A stretch of DNA of 64,000 bases. It comes from Chrysoperla carnea. Its lineage: Eukaryota; Arthropoda; Insecta; Neuroptera; Chrysopidae. Made by a program: the position numbers and the translations under genes. The stretch spans positions 102,542,368 to 102,606,367 of the forward strand of contig NC_058337.1 in assembly GCF_905475395.1 (NCBI RefSeq). Reading direction: 5' to 3'. Positions 22,977 through 36,300 of this stretch are shown here, in pieces. The notes under the pieces were generated by a model that ran no database searches, was not told the origin of the DNA, and saw only the letters and a program-made list of their open reading frames with translations. Each line of letters opens with the position of its first letter. The stretch's first letter is position 1.

Positions 22977-23055
22977 AAACTTAATAGTTAATAGTCACCC
23001 CCGCAAAGTAGTTAAACTTAATAGCCATACCCGCAAAGGCCTACAAACTTAATAG
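22977..23055 (+). repeat. Small imperfect tandem repeat
   Basis: AAACTTAATAG occurs at 22977, 23014 and 23045, with CCCGCAAAG between the copies. Unit length is about 31-37 bp. Confidence 0.55.
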
Positions 23056-23647
23056 TTGATCGCCTCAGACTCCAGATGTCACTTATAATTATACTGCTGC
23101 TTCTTGTCTATCCTATAGTCTTTGGTAATTATCAGTAGTAGAGGTTTCTCACTAATCCTGGGCCCACTTATCCAAGAGCCCATATATAGTCAGCAATGAT
23201 AGCTATACCCATGGCCCATAGCCACAAATTGTGGAGTAATGCTTAAAGTATAGATTGTACTCTCAAAACTGCCTGGTACTTGTGCTTAAAACTAATATTT
23301 TGTACGGTTCCCTTATTAGAGTATCCCCTAATACATTATGATTGGATTTTACTGTAATGCAAACGCAAGCACTGTTTAGTTTTGAAAAATAGCTGTACCA
23401 CGAAATCCATTTATTTGACATTACGTTTGGTTTCTTTAAAAACTATTCTGCATGCCTAAGACACTTTGAAATTTTAATTGTTTTTCAGAAAAATACAATT
23501 CACACCATAAATTATATTGTCATAGGTCTTGCATAGTAATTCTTCTTATATCGAAGAGATGGTGTTGTATAGATAATGAATTTATTATTTACATGACATG
23601 ACGTACGAAGATGACAGAGACATAAGCATACTCTGATATTGAGTAAT

Positions 23648-23849
23648 AATAGACTCTTTCATTTAAAAAAAATGATTCTTTTTTGTTGACATTTCTGTTT
23701 GTGAACAGATGTCAAAAAGGTGTTCAAGTAAAGACATATAACATATCTACTATCTTTGTCAAAAATCGCTTTTTGATTAAAGGATAGTTACTTGAATAGT
23801 TTTTTGACAACTATCCGAAACAATAGCAAATCGATGAAAAGACCTATTA
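23648..23849. mobile_element. MITE of the AGGCCTTTTCAT family, copy 1
   Basis: Ends AATAGACTCTTTCATTT and GATGAAAAGACCTATT are inverted repeats. Related copies lie at 30610-30765 and 63806-63885. Confidence 0.6.
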
Positions 23850-24031
23850 ATCAGTGCAAATAGAAATATTATTGAATATTCATCAATTAAGTTGATGAAT
23901 ATTGATATACCCATAGACCAAACTATTGGCAGTCACTGTTATTTATATTATTGTGAATATCCTTTCACCCTTCGCAGTTCATAGCTTCATAGATATGCAC
24001 GTTGAAGTGAGAGGAGATCACGTTGTTGTTA

Positions 24032-24037
24032 CACGTG
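24032..24037. promoter_or_regulatory. tim: Canonical E-box CACGTG in the tim promoter
   Basis: A perfect palindromic CACGTG 345 bp upstream of the tim start codon and 30-80 bp upstream of two arthropod initiator motifs. In flies CLOCK/CYCLE drives tim through such E-boxes. Use at this site is inference from position. Confidence 0.6.
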
Positions 24038-24066
24038 AATTCTAAACATCAAGTTTAAAAAAACAT

Positions 24067-24119
24067 TCAGTATTATTGAAAGTGTAATGCGGCTAACAAG
24101 TGAATCTTCTTTAGTCAGT
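24067..24119 (+). promoter_or_regulatory. tim: Candidate tim transcription start (two TCAGT initiators)
   Basis: TCAGT, the arthropod initiator core, occurs at 24067-24071 and 24115-24119. No TATA box was identified. Starting from 24067 the 5' leader would be about 315 nt and include a short upstream ORF at 24087. Confidence 0.35.
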
Positions 24120-24381
24120 TCAAAAAATTTTATAAATGATAAAAATACAGTTATAAACATTCATAAATTAATTATATTATAAAATTAATAAAAATATCTA
24201 TTAAATGAAAAATATATACGTAAATTTAATGAAGAAATAGTTATGAATTATTAAAATAAGACAACACGTAGTTACCTTTTTATTTATAAGTGTATATCGA
24301 TTTATATAATTAGATCCTTAAGATTCAAAATATTGATAAAAAGTGTTTTAAGTAGTTAATTAATTAAATAAATTAATCGCC

Positions 24382-27300
24382 ATGGCGTGGATTTTAGTTA
24401 ATCCAGAGATGCACAGCATTTTTGCATCTCTGGGTGTTTTACAAGGGGATACGTATCAAGTCAGTGAACACTGTCTCAGTAAGTTTTATGTTGGATTAAT
24501 ATTATATTATTTATTACCTTATTATTTCCCAAAAAAAAAAAATGCAACAATATGTTTAAACCCTTTTTTATTAAAAGAGTACATACAGTATGCCATATTT
24601 TTAACATGATGTACATGTAATTAAATATATTATATCCTTGATATCAAGTACAAATTCTTAAGCTTAGACAGTATTTGAAAAAGTAGTAAAACTTTCTTAA
24701 GCTATTTTCACAATTGCAGTTCATATTAAAAATCGCTAGAGGCAGCACCAAAAGCAGGAATAAAACCGACCTTTTTCGAAAATAAACTATTGTTTAAAAG
24801 TAATAAAACTATCTAATAAAAGTACCTGATTTTTATATCATATACATGTAACGCTTAAAAATATTGATGCTATCAACAAAATTTTAGTATAGGTGTTCAT
24901 AAAATCACCTAATTAGTCCATTTCCGATTGTCTGTCCGTAAGCACGATAACTCAGAAACGAAAAAAGATATCAAGCTCAAATTTTTATAGAGAGCTTAGG
25001 ACGCAAAAAGTTAGATCGAGTGCGTAAATGGTCAACATCTAGATCAATTGGGTCTTGGGTCCGTAGGACCCATCTTGTAAACCCTTAGAGATAGAACAAA
25101 ATTTTCCCCATATAAAAATAAACAACTTTTGCTTGAAACATTTTTTTGTAAACATCACTGTTTACCCACGCGAGGGCGCAAATAAGGTCCAAATTTTGTA
25201 TTATATATTATATGAGAATATCAGTTATGAATGAGTGGATGTCTTTCTTTACTTACCTACGTGACGTCAAAAAACAAACGATTGCGTCATCAACACTGTC
25301 TATACATGGTGTTTCAACAATTAATTCAATCGTTTGTTTTCAATAAATTTTCGACTAATTTTTTTGCTTTATTTTCATTCTTTATTTTAGATAAACATAT
25401 ATTATTGAAAAAAAACGGCCTTTTGAAAATTAAAATTAATTAAATAGATGATAAAAATTCCCAAAAAAATTTTCTGACCTTATTTTAAAAAAAATTCGTG
25501 AGCCGCGGAGCTATAACACGAAGCTCGTTTTTTCCTCTCATTAGGGCCTTATTATTTTAAGATGGTTTTTATTGCAATGGGATGGTTTTGAGGGGGGCAA
25601 AGGCTTATAAATATGTTAAATCTTTGACCAACCTATATACAAATTTTCAACCCCCTATCTCCATTTGAATGAGCTGCGTGGGCGGGCAAAATCTTAAAAA
25701 CATCGAAAAAAATCGGATTTTCGTGTGCATTAATATTATGTATCCGCCTGAAGAGAGATCGATTTGAACTAAAAGGGGTAAGCAGAAGATGCCCAAAAGT
25801 AACGAGAAAAAATTGGATAAAATAGTGTTTACACTACGGTACAAAAATAATATACTTGTATAAAATAGCAAAAAAAGACAAAGATGGTTGTCGTATGTTA
25901 TGTGACGTCATATTTTAGTTATCTTCGTATTGATTTCATATTTACGTGTAATTGTGTAAATAAATATAGATTTAGTAATATATCTATTACAAATCTATAA
26001 ATTAAAGAAAAAGAATGAATAATAATTTTATGAGCTTATAAATTATTTAATTGCTTATTTTAATAGTTTTTATTTTATTTTTATTTTTTTGACATGTTAG
26101 CTTAATTAGCCGTTCAATTAATAGCTTAGCCTTTTTAGCATCTTATGCAAGATTTAATAAACTGGCTGGCTGATGCGTAGGCTATTCTTATAATAGGGTG
26201 GCCATTTGACAAAAAAAAAGATGGAATATCTAACATTAGAGATTATTTATTTATTTACGTAATTTTAAATATAACATATTGTTATTGAGATTAAATAGCC
26301 GTAACTCAATAACAAAATTCATAAGTTTGAAGTAATTAAAATATTATTTGTTAACGCAAGTTAAACTTCCATGGTATTTTGAAAACCAGTTTTTATTAGT
26401 ACCATACTTAGTTCCAACTGTACTTGTACTTTTTTTAATCGCAATCAAACTGTGAAAAACAACAACAATATTGTTGCTTGCGACGCCATTTTGACAGCGT
26501 GTGGGTTTCAGGTTATTGATCTAAGTCATTTGGTAAAAAGACGCCGTTTAGTAAAAAGGTTAGGCTGTTAATTGAACGGTCAGTTAAGTTAGTCGGCTGC
26601 GACATAAATTCTTTTTAAATAAATCAAAGATACTTAAGATGAGCGAGCCCAGCTTTTGATTAAGAAGGGGCAAATGCGAAAAATGACTAATATTTTAGCC
26701 TAAGAGGCAAATCGGAAATTTTTGGCGTAAACCAGGGTATCCAACGAAATATGCGGGCAGTCAAGAACCAAATTCCCTCTTGGCACGCCCATGATCTCAT
26801 TTGATAAATTTTGTAGGTTTAGAATTCCTTTCATGGTTTGTAACAATTTTACATTTCCATTTTCCGCTATCACGAATCGTGACCGTGAAAATTTTTATTA
26901 ATAATTTATTCAATTTTTTTTTATTATTTATATCCTATATATTAATACAGGGTCGATTAAGATTTATAAAGTCGACGAAATTTGGCGATGAATGCTTGTA
27001 TAATTCAATGAGATAAGACGAAAAACAGTAATAAAAAATTTTTTTTATACCAATGACTATCAATAATGATAATTTACAATAGTGTGATGAAGATTAATTA
27101 TCATTATCGTAATCACTAGCAGGCGCTACAGCCCACAACGAACCTTGGCTTGCTCAAAATTTTCGCGAACTTCGGTCTACTCTGACATAATGTTCGCCAA
27201 TTTCTCAGATTAAAATCATGTGCGTCTTTAAACTTCGTGAGTGATCTTGATCTTCAAATGACCTTGAAAATTTACCTGGATTTAAAAGTTAATACCACAG

Positions 27301-30300
27301 ATGAATGACCATGATAACTTTCTCTAAAAAAATTTTCCTAAAACTAGTGTATTTTCTTTCGATTAAATTCAATAATGACATATATTTAAATCCCATTTCC
27401 ACCACGATTTTCGAAAAATTTTTAGTTTTTTATAAGGATCAATTTTCTAATTTAAAGTTGTATTCTATCTCTTACCTTTAAGGGTATAAATTTCCTATTA
27501 AAGCAACCCGGAAAACTAGGTCCAATCTGATGTCAGAACATGATGTGCCCCATCAAACTCTGCAATGTTATTTTTTGATTGGATATGTATAAAACGAGTT
27601 ATTAGAGCCATAATAGATTAAAATGGTCCACCCTGTATGATTGAATGGACGCAATTCAGGCAAAGTCAGCAGTTATCGATTTTTAAAATTTTTCCGAATG
27701 ATCAATAAAACAGTGATTAGTAGTTACTTATCATATGTATTAACGATCATTATTTAAAAATTATTTGATAATATTCAGCAAAACGAATCAGCAAATACAA
27801 AGTGCAGAGCAAGCTTACTTAACGCTGACTTTGTCTTAATAAATATTGCATCTATTTACTATTTTGTAAAAAATGTGCAGCTATGTACAAAATTTTATCA
27901 AAAAATGTAGGTAAATGATTTTGCTACTAAATTACTTACTTCCTTTTATTCACGTTTTTTTTAGATTAAACCACACATTTATCCAAAAATATTAAATCTG
28001 TCCGGGTATCAGCAACAAGAAATGATCTATGAAATCCATAGATATATAACATATGGATAGAGGATCGTATATATTGAAATTGGTTTGAATTTGAGATATA
28101 TAGATATATACAAGCGCCATCAAATGAGTGGCTAGAACTAAAGAAAATAAAACTTTATAGAGATCTCTATATTGTAATCGCGCATGCGTGGAATGTTTTT
28201 ATTTAGTTCCTAGTAACTCACTCTGAGGGGCTGAGTATGCTTCAATACAATCATAGAAAGATACTTAGTTATACTTTTTATTTTTTTTACGCAATATAGA
28301 TTTTCTACCCAGTAACATAGAGATCAGTGATAAAATCCCTTATATCTCAATAACTTTATCTCATTTTGCGCAGGCACAAGCATATAACATTGTCAATAAT
28401 GAGGATGGTAGTGGTAAAGAATAATTATAGATTATAATTTTCCATTTTCTCAAAAACAATAATTAATCTATTGTGTTTCTTATTTCATACCAAACCTTTC
28501 GGATAATATGAAGGCAGGATAATAGAAAATATATCGAAATTGCAAAAGGTCGACCGGAAGGTCTCGGCTTTTTAAACTTATACAATTGGTCAAGATCACG
28601 GTCTCTATACAGATTATTTCAACAGTTAACCCAATCAATTGTTCATTTCACTTATTCAAATTTATTTTGGTACATTATATTTCTTGTAACTGTATAACTT
28701 ATGTAATATGATATAATAATCCTATTTCTGAAAACCTAGCGTATTTAGTTGATAAATTTGCTACATCCATTTCTGTTATGATAATTATTTGCATAATTCA
28801 TTTAGTTTATAATAAATGAATAAATATTATGCAAATAAAAATATAAATAAAAATATTTCAACATAATAACTATGTTGGTATATTTTTAGTTTAAACTATT
28901 AGTTACAAAAAATTCATAAAACACTCAAAAAAAAGTGTCTTGATACTAAAATATGTAAGGAATATAATCAGGCTGTCTATTTTATTCGTTACTATTTTAG
29001 CCAGAATCTTTTAAAAAAGTAAAAAAAAAAAATTATCCGACACATTTTTTAAATTTGGGAACCAATTTTTCTTTTAATTTATGGTAAATATTGTCGCAGT
29101 TTTATGTATATGGAGGTCGGTGGTTAACGCAGGTTTATGTATGGTGGTACATAAAACTGCGTCACGTCGTTTCACCAAGCTGTGTCTCAATTAGCGCTTG
29201 GCTTAATTTTTTTTTTTTAATATCTAGGTACATTTTGTGTAAGGATGCGTCAATATTTTTTGGAATAAATATTCAACTTGTATTATCTAGATAATAAACT
29301 AAGTCTCTCAATAACTCATAACCGCTTAATTATTTTGATAAATTTCTCTCTTCAATTGTTTAATAATGTAATTTTGTTTTGTTTACAGGTTATTTAAAAA
29401 ATATATTAGAAAAATTATTGAACGAAGATCGAACACTACGTACATTTCGTCGTGCAATTGGTTTCGGACAAAATATCAAAAAGGATTTATTGCCACTATT
29501 AATTTATTGTAAAAATGATAACCAAATAATCGATGCAACAATACGTATATTAGTGAATTTAACCGTACCCGTTGAATGTTTATTATCAACGGATGCAATG
29601 TTACGTACGGATGTTGGTCGTCACACCATATTTGAATTAAATCGTTTATTAGCAACAAGTAAAGAAGCATTTAGTGATGCACGTGCTACAAAAGCAATAT
29701 TAGATTATATTAAACAGATTACTGAAACACAAACCAGTTATTCATCAGCAACCACAGCAACGACAACTACAACGGCTGTGACCACATCTTCAGCAGTAGC
29801 AGCATCCACCAATAAATTATCATATGATCAATGTGATTCAATAAATAATTGTTTATTACTGTTACGTAATGTGTTACATATACCACCTGATTTAATTGAA
29901 TTTACAACACGTGCAAATGGTGAACGAAATTTGGAACGTAATGAAACAAATGGTACAAATATACAAAATCAAATATTATGGAATTTATTTACACAAAGTA
30001 TCGATAAAGTTATTTTACATTTGGTTACACATAAACAAACATTTGTTCATGATGGACACGTGGTGAGTATATAAAATATATTATTTAATTCAAATTTTTA
30101 ACACTCATAGCGCTTGTAATAGTTTTGGTTCGATCATAAACAAAACAGTTTGATCACAAGTCTAAAATTGGCTATGACACTATTATCACCATAGATACCA
30201 AACTTATTTGTCTGAAATTGGCGGCGATGTCCTAACTATCCCTAAAACAACTCTGAGTATAGATCAAAATAATGCAATGCCATGCCAATTTTCATTTTTG

Positions 30301-33300
30301 TACCATGCATATCCTAAACTAGTTATGGATACATATGCATAACTAGTTTTGTAAACGTATTTGTAAACAATATTTCCGTTAAATATTATATATCTATGCA
30401 AGTTAACATATATAGTTCTTTATTTTATCGTTAGATAGTGCCTTTCTAAGCATTTAAACCCGATAGCATAATGATTGATTCATGCTGCCATCTACAATAG
30501 CATAAACAAAGATGCGATCTAGTCAAAATCAATTAAAGTAGACGATTTATTTTAAAAAATTGTTACGTAATTTATAAAATACTTTCCAAAAATGCATGTA
30601 TTTCCTCGATGGACCTCTTCATTTTAAAAAGTGATTACATTTTGTTTCGGACAGTTTGCTAAAAAACTAAGGTGATAAAATAAATAAGAAATATCTTGTA
30701 TCTTTATCCAACTGATGACTGTTCCAAAACAATAATGAATCGTTATTAAAATGAAAAGGCCTATTCACGGAATTCTCGTCAAAACGACTTTCTAACTTAA
30801 ACTCACACATTACTCCTCTCATGGTGTATTGGGTGCACTTAATAATATTGTTATCTTTTTATTTGATTTACAGGAATTTTGGGGTGTAACAATAGTCCAA
30901 TTAATCGCATTAATGTATAAAGATCAGCATTTTGGTACACTCCATAAATTATTAAATTTATGGGTGGAAGCATCTTTAAGTAGTGAAAGTAGTGAAGATA
31001 ATGAATCAAACACATCACCACCGCCACATGGTGGTGGTAACGGTGGCTCTAGTGGTGATTCTTCACCTATTTTAACATCTGACCCCACATCTGATTCATC
31101 AGATAATGGTGGTAGTGGTAATAGTGGTAGTGGCAATAGTAATACAAATGGTAATACTGGTAATAATAATAGTAACAATGATACAACTACTACTACAACA
31201 TCCACCACAACTTCAACAACAACTACTACTAAAACACATCAACAATTACATAATGAACATAACGAACATAAACATAAACAACAACAATTAGAACAACAAC
31301 AACAGCAACAACAACAACAAATGAATGTAGATGATGGTGAAAAAACAAATATTTCAAATCAGTTTCGTCCAAAAGGTATAACAGCATGCATGAAGAACAT
31401 ATCACAACGTTTTAAAAAACCATTTGAACATGGTCATCAATCTGCGTCTTCATCATCGGGAATATCTTCGGGAACGGCATCGACAAGTGCCGTTGGAAAT
31501 AAAAAAGCTAGCAATAATAAGGTAAGAATATTTCTCTTTGATAAGCAAATTTTAAAAATTAAATTTCTTCGTTAATTTTAAAATAAGAATTTTTTTTCAT
31601 CGTTTTCCCCTGCAATAAATCACTAATTATCCATTGAATGTGTAGCATTCACTTATTGTCCGCAATACAATAGCTGTTTCTTCTTTAATTTTACTCTCGC
31701 GGGCAATTTAAACGAAATAAACTTATTATTGTACTGAATGTCTTGTTAAGGCTGACGCTTGCGTAGAGGCGATCAAGCTATGATAATATTTGTTTTAAAT
31801 TTGTGATAGAGAAATGTTCTATGACCTATACAAAATAATAATTTGTTTATTAAAAACTCTTAATGAAATTGTTGATCATCATGTCCATATTGATTTTCTA
31901 AATATAATGTAGATCACGGCACGTGGACTTGAGTGAAATAATGAAACTCTACAAAATTATTGTGATATCGTTTTCGAATTTTATTAAGTCTTTGTCAAAC
32001 TCTGGAATTATAAACAACGAAACCAAATATGTATTATCAAACAATAATAATTCAATAAATTTAAAGTAAATAATTGGAAAAAAAGTAAATTGAAATTTTT
32101 TGACGTGATATTTTAAATTAAAGATGCTAATCACAATTAACTGTTTTAAAAAAAGTACGTTTTTGTATTTTACAAACAGTTATTATTGTGATTAGCATGT
32201 TATATTTAAATTACCACGACAAAAACCCTAATAACATTGAGGTCAGTAAAATTTCAGTTTATTTGAAATTTATTTTAAATTGTTTACTTTCAAATTTTTG
32301 AATTATTATTTGATATGAATAATATTTGATTTCATTGTTTATAATTACAGAACTTGATTTTTATTTTCAAGTAAGATTTTATTTGCTCAGTTTCCAATCA
32401 AAGTGATCTAGGTACTCTCCCTTATTAATTTCCAATCTAAATGATATTTTAAAATTTATATTATTAGAAAAATTAAAATGTCAATCGATTTTGGTTTATC
32501 CTTTATTTCGAGCTCAAATTATATTATAAATTTCATTTTTGTAAATATAATGAACAATTCATAGTAATAATAAAAATTTTCGACCATCGATAGTAAAATG
32601 AATAATTTTAACGCTTATAAATTATTTTAATATACATGTACCATTGTATGTTTATTTAGATAATAGTTATCTATTACATGAAGCATATACCAAAAAAATT
32701 ATATATGCTTTATTGGAAAATGATATGTTCTTAATATATACACATAGATTTTAATTCATTTTCTCTGATAGACGTTCCAACTAACTATTTATATTGATAA
32801 ATAATTTAAATTTAAGACTTTAAATGCAATTTTCTCGAAATTCTTGATTTGCGAATGTCAAAAAAGGTTGAAATGTCTTTGAAAATCAAGAATTATTTGC
32901 AACTATAAAATTATAAGAATGTTTTCGAGAGATTAAAACACAACACACATTGTTTTTTCGAATATATAAAATTCTAAATTAACAATATGGCAGTTCTTTA
33001 TACTGAACGTGTGTTGTGTTTTGCTCTCTGGAAAACATCATAAGCATATTGGCAAAAGTAATAAATAAACTAAAATTTATTTACTAATATGAGTGGTCAT
33101 TTGCGATATCAATTAGCGAAAATGAAAACAATTCTATATGTGTACTTTAAGCAAATATCATTTTCTTATAATGAGCGTTAAATTTTCATTGTATTATTTA
33201 AGATGCAGTCTCACAATCAGCACTCTTCCACCACATCATCACGTAAAGTTTATGTGAAACGATACCCAAACTATGCACGGGATTCTAATAATATTGGATT

Positions 33301-36300
33301 CATAAAGGAAACAAGAACTATTGATACTAGGGTAAATAAGTAGATCTCAAATTAATAATAATGACTATGTTTACATTTATTTTTTACGGTGTCCAATTAA
33401 TTTTTACATATTAGACAAGGAGAAATTAAGATAACGCGTGTTGCTATGTCTCAGTTAAAAAGAATGTAATCAGTGTTCTCCTTTAGCTATGTATTATCGA
33501 GAGAAACCCGCCATTTTTATTCAACATATTAGCTACGTGTAAGGAAGAGAAACAAAATATAGTTTTCTATCATTATACATTAAATATTAATCAGTTTTGA
33601 CTAATCATGGTGGTCCAATTAAAACCCTCTATCTTGTTACCAGGCTCTGATTAAAATGGCACTATTTATTAAAAGATGTAAACATGGCCACTATTAATTT
33701 AGAGATGGCGTAGATGTATTCGTATGTTTTTTTTTATTTTCAACAATAAATACTAATTATACAACAATAACAATACAAAACGCTAACATTGCTCGTTAAT
33801 CATGTCACACATAACGCGATTGTTGGACTGTAATTTATAATATTTATAATTTAAAGTAGACTCTCTATGATCCGGCAGATGCTGTAATTAGGTATTATTC
33901 AACGTTGAAACATTATCAGTTTTTACACTCTTCACACAAGACATGAGTCGAATTTTTGAGAGTCTATGATTTTCCACCTAAAACTTTTCCACCATAAAAT
34001 CAACTTAAAAAATATTAGGCCACATAAAATATAATATATATTAATTGTGGACTGCTAGTGTAATTCGTCTTTTGATAAAATATCATAGCGAAAAAAAACA
34101 TAATCCAAGAAAATAGATTTTTAAAATAAATAAAAAATTAATGGAGGCTGGGAAGAGAGCTAAGAAAATCGTTAAACATGCCTTAAAATATCGAATATCG
34201 TTAAATAAGTTTCAATAAACAATTGAGACTTTTATTAGAAAATTTAAAGATACCCGCAAGGCAATCCTTCGCGCAGGGTTGAGAAAGAATTTATCGACTA
34301 ATATTAACAAAACTGAAATTTCTATAATAAGCAAATTACTAGAAAATAAAATTCTCTGTTATTGCCCTCAGATCATTTTTTCGTTCATATCAAGTTTAGT
34401 AGTCACAGAGTCACCTCAATTTAAATTCTACAATTTGCCCGAAAAATAATTCTAATTTTATATTCTTTGAACATAAATTTGACTGTAAAAATTGAATTTA
34501 GTGAAAAAACCGGTCTTCGGTTAAATTACAACAAACTTTGTTTGCTACATTTTTGCTTATCTATTATAAGAATTTTGGTTTTCGTAATATTGCTCGAAAC
34601 ATTATTAAAATTAAAAACAAAGGATTTTTCGTATTAGAATTCCATTATTATGACTTTTCCACGAAGAAACGAATTGTACAAGCCTACAATATTTACATAC
34701 TCAATTACACGATGTTTAGTAAAAAAATTTACATAATACACTTTGATTATTTTTATTTAATTTTTGCTTAATTTTAATATAGTTCAGTAAAATAATACAT
34801 TGTGGTATGCAAAAGGTCGGGTAGTTTTGATTTTTTCCTATGTTGTTAGTGTTAGGCCCATGACTTAAAATCCAAGTTTTCCACCTCGGGGTGCCAAGGC
34901 GCGCCGCGGGGCGCGCCACTTTTTAATGAAATATCGAAAATTTGACCATTCCTAAGTGAAATCTCGCGAACGGTTTATTTTACAGAAAATATTATTTTAA
35001 TAAATTAAAGGGTAATAAATTTGTGACAGTTTAAGCCCAGCACTAGGTTTGTAGCGTAAATAATGGCTGAAATACAAACCTTCAAAATAAACCAATTTTT
35101 CAAAGATTTGTGAAAATCGTGATTTTTTAAAAATATTTCCACAATATAATTGTTTAAATCAAACGCCGTATAAATTAATTGTGTATGTTAGTTTATTTGC
35201 TATAAAAGAATAAAAGAAAGTATTAATAAAATTATAAAAGAAAGAATGAAAAGTGTGTTTGTAGGAGTTATATATTAACATTTTTTTATCAATGAATGTC
35301 CTATTTAGTTAAAACAATACAGTACACTTTGGAAGTATTTGTTACAAATAACGATAACAGTATCTATTTAAAGTTTTCGCATTTTTGATGGGCCAGGATG
35401 GAAATGCTCAAGCTCTGCCTGATGCTCCTTGTTCTCTTCATCCAGTGGAAAATTTAACTCTCCTATATCTTCATGTTTAGAGTTATTTATTGACGCCAGC
35501 ATGTCGTCTTCGTCTTCAAAGCTCCCCTCAAACGGATTTATTTCCGAAACGTTTTCGCAAGATTCTCCTAGAGAACAGGTGCATAGAGAAGAACATATAA
35601 GACCAGTTTTACGGCAACCACATGAGTTCTTGCACGCTTTCTTACAATTGCAAGATATCATTTTAAGAAGGGATTCAGGAGCTGCATCTCTGTCCATTTT
35701 GAGGGTTTTTCTCTTGACCTAGCCACTTCTGTATCTTAAAAATGATACTTTTAAGCAATAACCATGCACGAACATTCAGATCATTTTAAACAACAAATCT
35801 GACAATAACATGACAATAGAATTAATTTGATTTTACTAAACTACTAACACTCAGCTGATCAATTAATAATGCAGGTTTACCAACCTATATCATTGATCCC
35901 AATTATCTTAGTTAATTTATTTTGAAGATCTATAATTCAGCCATTATTTACGCTACAAACCTGGTGTTGGGCTTAAACTGTCACAAATTTATTACCCTTT
36001 AATTTATTAAAATAATATTTTCTCTAAAATAAACCGTTCGCGAGATTTCACTTAGGAATGGTCAAATTTTCGATATTTCATTAAAAAGTGGCGCGCCCCG
36101 CGGCGCGCCTTGGCACCCCGAGGTGGAAAACTTGGATTTTAAGTCATGGGCTCAACATTAACAACATATCCAAAAATCAAAACTACCCGACCTTTTGCAC
36201 AGCAACCCCATATTTTCATACATATTTACTGGATTAATAGATGTCAACAAATAATTGTTCAAATAATAATAACAATAATAACAATACATCGTCATCATCA

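Larger units (their letters stand above)
14878..24381. other. 9.5-kb geneless, repeat-built region upstream of tim
   Basis: No credible coding exon was found on either strand. It holds a dispersed repeat at 15309-15720, fold-back elements at 16606-17236 and 18021-18517, a CCGACTTC-type repeat with a long palindrome at 18839-19510, a second copy of the PDCD10-intron repeat, a short MITE at 22229-22355, a small tandem array at 22977-23055, and a MITE at 23648-23849. The tim promoter is at the right end. Confidence 0.6.

Noticed and set aside
15000-24000. Virus-derived or LTR element in the geneless interval
   Set aside because: No paired long terminal repeats, tRNA primer site, or polymerase-, capsid- or envelope-like frame was seen. 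The repeats are palindromic or short non-coding DNA elements.
30924-31208. 94-codon minus-strand frame rich in Val, Leu and Pro
   Set aside because: It is the antisense shadow of the Gly/Ser/Thr/Asn repeats of tim exon 3.
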